From Patiria miniata (Eukaryota > Echinodermata > Asteroidea > Valvatida > Asterinidae), in the NCBI RefSeq assembly GCF_015706575.1, contig NW_024037064.1:6509427-6573426 (forward strand): a DNA stretch of 64,000 nt, given 5' to 3'. The translations under genes were made by a program, and so were the position numbers. This document shows, one piece after another, positions 57,185 through 64,000 of this stretch (positions are counted from its first letter, which is position 1; every line of letters starts with the position of its first letter). The notes below the pieces were generated by a model. The model did no database searches. It had not been told where the DNA came from and worked only from the letters and a program-made list of their open reading frames with translations.

Positions 57185-57595
57185 ATCTTCATAAAAGGCG
57201 GTCATGTGCCTACTGCGCAGCACGATGTTGAACCATATACGTCTGAAGCCTTTATAGCTGAAAAGACATGGGGAACGCCTACCAGCTGTTACGGGACTGC
57301 GTCCTTTTTTATGGAAGGGTTATTCGGGAAACCGTACATAAATATCATGTGGTCGGTCCCGTTTCTTCGTTTCATCTATTCAAACTGGCTCGGTGTTGAA
57401 ATCAATCAACAGCGTGGGCCAGCGGATTTTGATCGTATGTATTATACGGCTTACAGAGAGAGTAACTCGGACCTCCGTGAATATAAATGTCACTTATCTC
57501 AATTTAGCGTGAGTAACACTTTATTGCGTATCACTGGTAACATGGGAAACAGCCCAAAAACTGACATTCGTATTCATGTGTACCTGAAACACTAG
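57185..57595 (+). CDS. Actinoporin-like gene, terminal exon (beta-sandwich core and C-terminus)
   Basis: An open exon of 136 codons plus stop (TAG at 57593), preceded by a T-rich acceptor ending AAAATAG. It enters in phase 0, matching the donor at 32108. Family signatures in order: a short strand ending in GG, a Pro/Thr segment, SEAFIAEKTWGT..SCYGTASF, then SVPFLRFIYSNWLGVEI, which matches the actinoporin segment carrying the exposed aromatics of the membrane-binding face, then MYYTAYRE and an alternating C-terminal strand (DIRIHVYLK). Length and order fit the C-terminal two thirds of an actinoporin-like protein. A role in binding or permeabilising lipid membranes is inferred from family. Defensive, digestive and non-toxic roles are all possible. 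No internal break was seen. AATAAA at 57886 could serve as a poly(A) signal. Confidence 0.75.
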   Translation: MFIKGGHVPTAQHDVEPYTSEAFIAEKTWGTPTSCYGTASFFMEGLFGKPYINIMWSVPFLRFIYSNWLGVEINQQRGPADFDRMYYTAYRESNSDLREYKCHLSQFSVSNTLLRITGNMGNSPKTDIRIHVYLKH

Positions 57596-59324
57596 GCAGA
57601 GGTGAATCAATAAGGGCTTACGTAAACGGCACTTGGCCAACTTTGCAAATTGTGCTAATACACCCCATTTCCTTTATAAACACACAAATACATATCTCTG
57701 GAGTCATCACAAGTCAGTCACAAGTCAATCCTCCAGTCTCCACTCAGTCACAAGTCAAGCTAATTGTTTTTGGACGACTGAGTGTACACAACGTTTAACT
57801 GCCATTTTCATCCCTTGTTATTGACGACTGGGTTTATGCAGGGCGAGTCCAAAACAAAGTGGGAGAGTTAGAAAAAATGACAAAGGAATAAAGTACATTT
57901 TATTGACCGGTAGCTGAACATTTCAGGTGATGAATACCTTTTATAAATACAATAAACCATACATTCATGAATTAAAGAAAATGAACAAAGGAACACAAAC
58001 AAAAATCAACCTCATAATTTCAGAAATCTGTTCCTCATAATTATTCAGAACACAAAGTGTGAGTCTGAGCCAAAGAATTTCAAATGTCACCCCTTCTAAA
58101 TGTCTTCTCAAGGGCTATAAGAATCTATCTGCCAAGTTTGATGCTTTGGACCAGTCGGTCACGATTTTGTCAAAATTGGGTCTCAGCCACCTGACTATGA
58201 GGGAAACGCTGTGTAGAGTGCAGAGACCAATAATCCAATTATTCATGACTTTGTTGTACTGGGTATGTTTTTAAACGTATTTTTAACAGTGTAATCCCAT
58301 TCATGGTCCAACTACTGAAGAAATACTCTGTATAACAATTCGTTGCATGTTTTGTCTCTGGCAACCTTTTTAATTCTTGTGTACACGTGTTATATTTTTG
58401 AAATTGTACAATGAATCTGACCATGTTTAATCTATTTTTTTTTTTCTTAATGAAGCTTAACCTTTTATTGGTAACTTGTTTTACTCATTGTGAATTCAAT
58501 GCAATTTTGCCTCTGGCAACCAATTTGAATTTTTTTTTTATAAACCATGAATAATAATAATAATAATCAACTTCATTTTCATTCGTTTTAAGTGTATCTG
58601 ATTTTTTCTTAAACAATACACCATTGCATTACTGTGTTATAAGGAGAACATTGAGCGTGGATTAAAATGTCACCGTTTTCATGAAATTTAACATAATGTG
58701 GATCTGGAGGGGGGGGGGAGCGTTTTGGAGATAATCGCAAAAGAAGTTCCTCCTTTTTTAAAATTGCAAAAAATACTACTTTGCAACACCATTGTGCAGC
58801 AAGGAAACCTTCACATGATTCTTTGAGAAGTGAATTTTTACGTGAACCCAGTAATTAGAATTAACACAGTAGTTAATTGGCGAAAATGGATTAGTAAAGA
58901 TATGTGTCTCTTCTCGAAAACGAAAATTTAATTATTCTACATTGAGGACCTTTCTGTTCAGTGTATTTTCCATAATGGAAGGGGCGTGCGTGTGTACGTA
59001 GTCCGGTACGTGGCTTATAGTCAGGCAGCTTAGTGAATGGATGTGGACATTCCGGACAAAAGCGCCAAATTTTCCATACATGCTCCTCAATGCCTTAGCT
59101 TTCAATTTATGATAGGAACCAACTTATCCAATGACATTATGGCGGCCATCTTGGACTTTAAAGATTGCTGCCATTGAAAACCTATTTTTTACCCATATCT
59201 CATCTTCTAAGACACTTAGGATTAAAGTTTTGATGTCTAAACGTACATTTTCAAGGTCAAGGAATGCAACTATACCATGTGGAAATCGTGTCAAATAGTC
59301 AGTTTGTCCAGATACTTAATACGG
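57596..59324. other. Intergenic sequence downstream of the actinoporin-like gene
   Basis: AT-rich, no convincing gene. It probably begins with the 3' UTR of the actinoporin-like transcript (candidate poly(A) signals at 57886 and 57950). A repeated CACAAGTCA phrase occurs at about 57708-57760. Confidence 0.4.
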
Positions 59325-59760
59325 TGGCCGTATGCCTTGCCGTAAAATGACCAACCCTGGCCCGATTCAGGCTATGTACCTTTTTGCCATTATGGTTTGA
59401 ATTGAAAGGGCCAGCATCAGTCCCATTCAGGTTGTGTACCGTCTTGCCATTATGGTTTCCCATAAAGGGACCAACACTGGCCTGATTCAGGCCTTTTACC
59501 GTCTTTCATAATGATTTATGGTAAGAGGACCTGCAATAACCCGGTTCAGGCTGTGCGCCGTCTTGCTTTTGTTTGCCTTAAAAACTAGCACTTGTCTGAT
59601 GCAGGCTCTGAACGGTGTTACCATTACCGTTTGCCACTTAATACGGCGAGAACGGGACCAATCACCAATTCCGACTCTGTGGTCTCATTTTGGCTCAATC
59701 GAGCCAGCATTAGCCCGCTTCTGGTCTTGTACCGTTTAAACTGTAATAAACTGTATTAAA
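59325..59760. repeat. Minisatellite, ~63-68 bp unit, about six diverged copies
   Basis: Each unit carries a GACC.RC.CTGGCC..ATTCAGGC phrase, then GTACCGTCTTGCCATTATGGTTT, repeated at roughly constant spacing from 59325 (for example the TTCAGG at 59365, 59428, 59492 and 59548). The copies have drifted, so the array is old. Confidence 0.75.
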
Positions 59761-59829
59761 CTGTAACAAACCCGAAATTAGCTGGTATCAGCCCAATATC
59801 GTCCTGTTTACTGGGTCAATGCCATTTTT

Positions 59830-61400
59830 GAACATAGGCAGTTAGAAATCTCCGGCACTACAGGATGTGATACAACTCTGCCTCTCCAAAACTACATGCA
59901 ACTGAACCACTTTTGTAGCTCCATTTGATTAACTAGGTGGGTCTGTGATCGGCTAGTCCTGGTTCTCAAGCGGTTGATAGTTTTCCATTGAACCCATGTT
60001 GATGTAGCACCTGATGGGAGGTTTTCCGTCGTTGTTTTAGTATAACCTGCCAATCTGTTGGCGTTTGCTAGCAGTCCTTGCTTCCAATGTTGGAGTCTTG
60101 TCACTTCCCTGGATGTTGTGAAGGAGTGGACATGGCTGAGGAAGCTTTTCTTGACTTCAGCCTTTTGTGCTGAAGCTTGCCGTCCCTGGAGGGGGAGACA
60201 CTTGTCATTTATCAATATTTGGACATCTTATAGCTCGGCTGGCAACTTCCATTTGGAAATCTGAAGAGGAAATGCCAGCGTGGAGGTACATATTCCTTGT
60301 GTTGGTGGGCTTCAAGCATCCAGTTATCAATCTGCATGTTTTAAGGCTGGGTCGGGTTTTATGGTATGGGCTGGTCTCTCCCAGACGGGGCACGCATTAC
60401 TCTGCTGAAGAATGGCACGGAGCAAAAACGATTCATCTTAGGGTGTGTGGTTTAGCTCCCTTTCAGATGTTGTTCCATTTCTTTATTATATTGTTACGGG
60501 GAACTAAATTTGGATAACTTGAATGACAGGATGTGATGAAGGGTCACCCTTAGGTAGACAGGATGGCTACAAGGGGGCAATGGTGTTGTTCCGGACCATT
60601 TGATGTTAAGGGGTCGGTTGGCTTCGCGGTTAACGTTCTTGAGATGGGACGAGCAGACTTGGGTCTTAGCGAGATTGGCAAGGAGGTGGTTGCGCTCAAA
60701 GTATAGAGACGGCTTAGTGTTAAGGAAAGTTTTGCTTCTATGCATTCGAGCGGAATCTTTTGAGATGTAACACAAAGGTCGTCTGCATCTAGATGAAACG
60801 CTCAGTGTCCTGGTCTATTAAATTGTGATTTGTTTTGTGTAGACATTATACAGCAACGGAGCTAGCACAGTGCCTTGATGTAGGCCGTTTTCTTGCTGTC
60901 GACAGCGTTTTTGTTTTGTTCTGAACAACAAAGAAGCATCTGTCTTTGCGAACGGCTCCGATATGATCCGTAGATGCGAGGTATTGGGTCAACTCCAAGA
61001 TCTGTTTTAGGAGGCGGCAGTGGTTTCCATTACATATGACCAAAAGATCCACAAAAATAACTCCACTAATACTTGTCGTTTTGAAACTCATCCTAAGCTT
61101 GCTGTGCCAGATTAAGAGTTTGCTTGTTGTTGACTTGCAATGTTGCAATGCGGGTTGCTGAGTGATAAGGGATGTTTTAGCAACGGGGAAAGCCTGTTGA
61201 GGATCAGGCACTTTACCATGGGCAAAAATAGTAATGGGTTCCTGTCTGGACCATGTTACACTTGGCCTCCAAAGCTTGCAGTGAACTACTTAATGTGGCT
61301 TCAAGAATCGAAGTGCATGCGGTGCAAGACGTGCATGCAGCACCTTGCTAAGTGCAATAAACTCTGCGGTTGTAGCTGTGAGAATTAGGGCGAGAACTTT
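59830..61400 (-). pseudogene. Decayed CR1/Jockey-like LINE reverse transcriptase
   Basis: Reading 61400 downward through several frameshifts: a segment near 61100-61040 resembling the palm region with SGVIFVDL, then FFVVQN at about 60920, NGLHQGTVLAPLLYNVYT at about 60880-60825 (the conserved NGLPQGSVLAP motif), and HLKNVNREANR...HPVYLRVTL at about 60655-60545. RLITGCLKPTN follows near 60345, and a C-terminal part ends at about 59830 with TWVQWKTINRLRTRTSR. The order matches the CR1/Jockey type. The catalytic aspartate motif is not preserved. The element is long dead and appears to be a fragment. Confidence 0.8.
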
Positions 61401-62345
61401 AAAGTTTAGTGAGTGATGACATTTATTCTCACATAATGTTGTTTTACTTATACTATATACTGTATTTTCGGTGACTGCAGTATATATCAACTGTATTTAT
61501 TTATTATCGGGCAAACAAGATAAAAATATTAAAAACAAATAGGCCCGAGGATTTCCCAAAAGTGAAACAAATCACTATTTAAAGGGATCTCCAGACAACA
61601 GATAAGATACAAACAGTAAACAAATATACTCACATATACACAAATAGACCACAAAAAAACATTGACATAGGACAATTCTAAAACCAGCATCTAGTCATTA
61701 AACGAATAAAAAAATATTTAATATTTAATAAAAAAAAAATAATATATATATATATATATATATAAATTTCTAAATTTCATGAAAGGAGGACGCCCCACAA
61801 TAAAAATAATTAGATACATGTTTATAAAACACAGGGATAAAATTACATGGATACAAAAAACCAAGAGCCCCACAGACCAATATCATGTTGCGGTCATCTT
61901 GATTTCATCCCACCCAAATCAACACAACCAAATACGAGGCCGGAAGGAAAAACAGACCGGTTCCCATTTGCACAAAAAACATGAACTCAGCATCGATCGT
62001 CTTCAAGATGCTGGGTATTGATGTCAGAATAAATGTGAGAAGTTGTATTTATGACGGTTGGCAAAGGTAGGAAGTTTAAGACATACCAAGCGTTTAGGGT
62101 AGCTCAGATCACGATTATAATTAAAACAGGCCCTGGTAAATCTCCGTTGCACATTTTCTTGATTCCTGGGGGATAAGAAATGGAACAATTAGTAATACAT
62201 CAAAGGCATGTAGTCTAATGGAGGATTCAAGTGCATTTTGCACTAAAGCAGGACACCATCATGAGGTGGTTAAAACCATATTCTGCTGTACAAATGCTAC
62301 AAGCAGGCAACGTCATCTGACAAGTTTATTTCAATTAAAACATTG
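61401..62345. other. Intergenic AT-rich sequence with a (TA)n tract
   Basis: A (TA)n run of about 11 units lies at 61741-61763. Otherwise no gene or element was recognised. Confidence 0.45.
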
Positions 62346-64000
62346 TCAAGTTATCGCGTTAGGTAAGTCAGAACCCCTTAACTTCTTGGCCAAACGTTTA
62401 GATCGCCTCAACCTGAGGCCTCCTGTGTTCCCCGTGTCTTTCTGCAACGTTACAGACACCTCTACTGGTGCACGCCCATCACTTCCAGGATTGTACTTTG
62501 GCCCTGGCGCGATTAATGGGTTATCAACCTGACCATTAAGATTCTGTCGCACTGGATCATCTACACAAACAAGTTTGTGGTTACCCTCATCTACTTGGTT
62601 TGGATTAAATAGGGAATTTGGAATTGGTATCAATTCCTCATCAGACGATGAATCACACTCAGCTTCTGATTCTGGAGTGTCCTCACTAGAGCTCTCGGAT
62701 TCAGAGCCATCATTCACAGGAAGAAACGCAAGGGGCCCATGGACTTGGGCAAACCCTCTCGTGGGTCGGCAACAAGTAGCTGGCGATTTACCCACTTCTC
62801 GGGGCCTCCAAGAATGGACCGAATCGCATTCACATCCTTCTCACTACATTTCACAACCACATAAGGTGTGTCATCATACTCGTCGCTGAGCTTGTGTCTC
62901 CCTGTGAATGCACTCTTCTTCAGAAGAACCTATCACCGATAGTCAGAGGTTGTTGTCTGCTGCCCACTCTAAGCAATCTTTGACCACCCTGAAGGCTCGC
63001 TGCACCAGTCTCGCCTGTTGATGTACGTACCCTTCGTCATAGTTGTGCTGACTCTTCCTTATTAGGTAATCGAGGGGTATCATGCGTTTACTTTCAAATA
63101 GTAGAGTATATGGTGCGACACCAGTCACGCTATGCGGAGTTGAGTTATATCAGGTGCGGCAACAACTCAGGCCATCACCTGCGGTCTTTGTTGTCAAGGG
63201 ATTTGATCAAGGAACATTTATTCTTGTTGAAGCGTTCTGTCTGAGCATTGCCTTGTGGATGGTACGGACTCGTTCGTGTCTTTCGAATGCCACAAAGATT
63301 ACAGAGTTACTTAACAAGGCAACCTTCAACATTACGCACTTGGTCTGAGTGTATGTGTGCGGGAACCCCGTAGTGGACAAATCAATAGTCTCGCAATGCT
63401 TTATAGCTATGACTGGAGCGGTCTGATCCTTACAAGGGACAGCCAGGGAATATTTTGTAAACGCGTCTGTCATCACAAGTACATTTTTGAAGCCGCCCTT
63501 ACCCCTGTCCAGTTTAAGGGAATCAATGGCAAGCCATTATATGGGCTTGAAAGCCAGGAGATGGTGCATTGGGGGTCTCACATATGGTCCCTGTGTCTTT
63601 GAGAACCTGCAACGAAGACACTTTCTGATGTGGTTACGCACATGTCCACTAATGCCTGGCCAAAAAGAACGGCACCTCAACAATGCTAACGTACGATTGT
63701 CCCCTTGATGCCCCCGGTGGTCATGCGCCTTTTCGAGGACCAGACCCCGTAACTTCTCGGGGGTCAACAACTGGTCCGAGAAAAAAACAGCATGATCCTC
63801 TTCACGCCTATATAGTACTCTATCTTTCTCAACAAATTTTGACCATTCCCGAATTCAACCGCTAGATTTGATGTAAGAGTCACTTCCCGTCTGTCCTGGC
63901 TTCCATCCTGCCGTCCACAACTTCCAAATCTCCTGCAGTTGGTTATCTCCTGTCTGTAATGATGCAAGATTTTCTGTGGAAAATGATAGCAATACAGACC
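62346..64000 (-). pseudogene. Decayed Gypsy pol fragment (integrase and C-terminus), runs off the window
   Basis: Reading from 64000 downward: an N-terminal stretch, then an H2C2 zinc region (AHDHRGHQGDNRTLALLRCR...CLRC) at about 63710-63590, the integrase core start (MMTDAFTKYSLAVPCKDQTA) at 63476-63415, and a shifted HxD segment near 63345. The next part reads MTGVAPYTLLF...MIPLDYLI (63128-62943). The end is an acidic, then basic tail (LRRSKRLAKK) closing at 62346. At least three frameshifts separate these pieces. It is a different Gypsy lineage from the element at 37069-45480, judged by its sequence. The upstream part (reverse transcriptase) lies outside the window. Confidence 0.82.

Overview
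This is eukaryotic, repeat-dominated DNA, most likely from a marine invertebrate. The grounds are an intron-split actinoporin-like gene, a Tx1/L1-type LINE, a V-domain SINE, Gypsy elements and many short inverted-repeat transposons. I cannot name the phylum. There are no bacterial-style operons, and I found no tRNA or rRNA genes.

Region 1 (1-19561) holds three head-to-tail copies of one LINE. Each copy begins directly after a (CTTT)n microsatellite and carries ORF1 (zinc-knuckle protein) and ORF2 (APE endonuclease plus reverse transcriptase). Copy 1 has an intact ORF1 and a frameshifted ORF2. Copy 2 has an intact 1299-residue ORF2 and a broken ORF1. Copy 3 has lost its reverse transcriptase core and its 3' end.

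Region 2 (19562-31960) is mostly diverged noncoding repeats studded with the palindrome TGACGTCA and with TTCCGG..CCGGAA motifs, including an imperfect tandem array at about 27990-29960. On the minus strand at about 24232-27480 lies a frameshifted copy of a multi-copy invertebrate gene whose pieces resemble a FEN1/PIN-like nuclease and a C-terminal cysteine-rich CXC domain.

Region 3 (31963-57595) appears to be one actinoporin-like gene on the plus strand. A 146-nt internal exon is followed, in the same phase, by a terminal exon 25 kb downstream. The intron is packed with mobile DNA. It holds an antisense Gypsy retrotransposon with gag, pol with one stop codon, and an unusual third ORF encoding two C2H2 zinc fingers. 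It also holds at least seven inverted-repeat elements, several with recognisable target-site duplications (TAA, 8 bp, TTAA, TA), a pair of inverted arms of a ~385-bp satellite, and a SINE.

Region 4 (57596-64000) contains a ~65-bp minisatellite, a decayed CR1/Jockey-like LINE on the minus strand, and a decayed second Gypsy pol fragment that runs off the window end.

Apart from LINE ORF1 copy 1, LINE ORF2 copy 2, the Gypsy gag and zinc-finger ORFs, and the actinoporin-like exons, most coding remnants are damaged. The most notable items are the microsatellite-targeted LINE tandem array, the Gypsy zinc-finger ORF, and the actinoporin-like gene with a transposon-filled intron.
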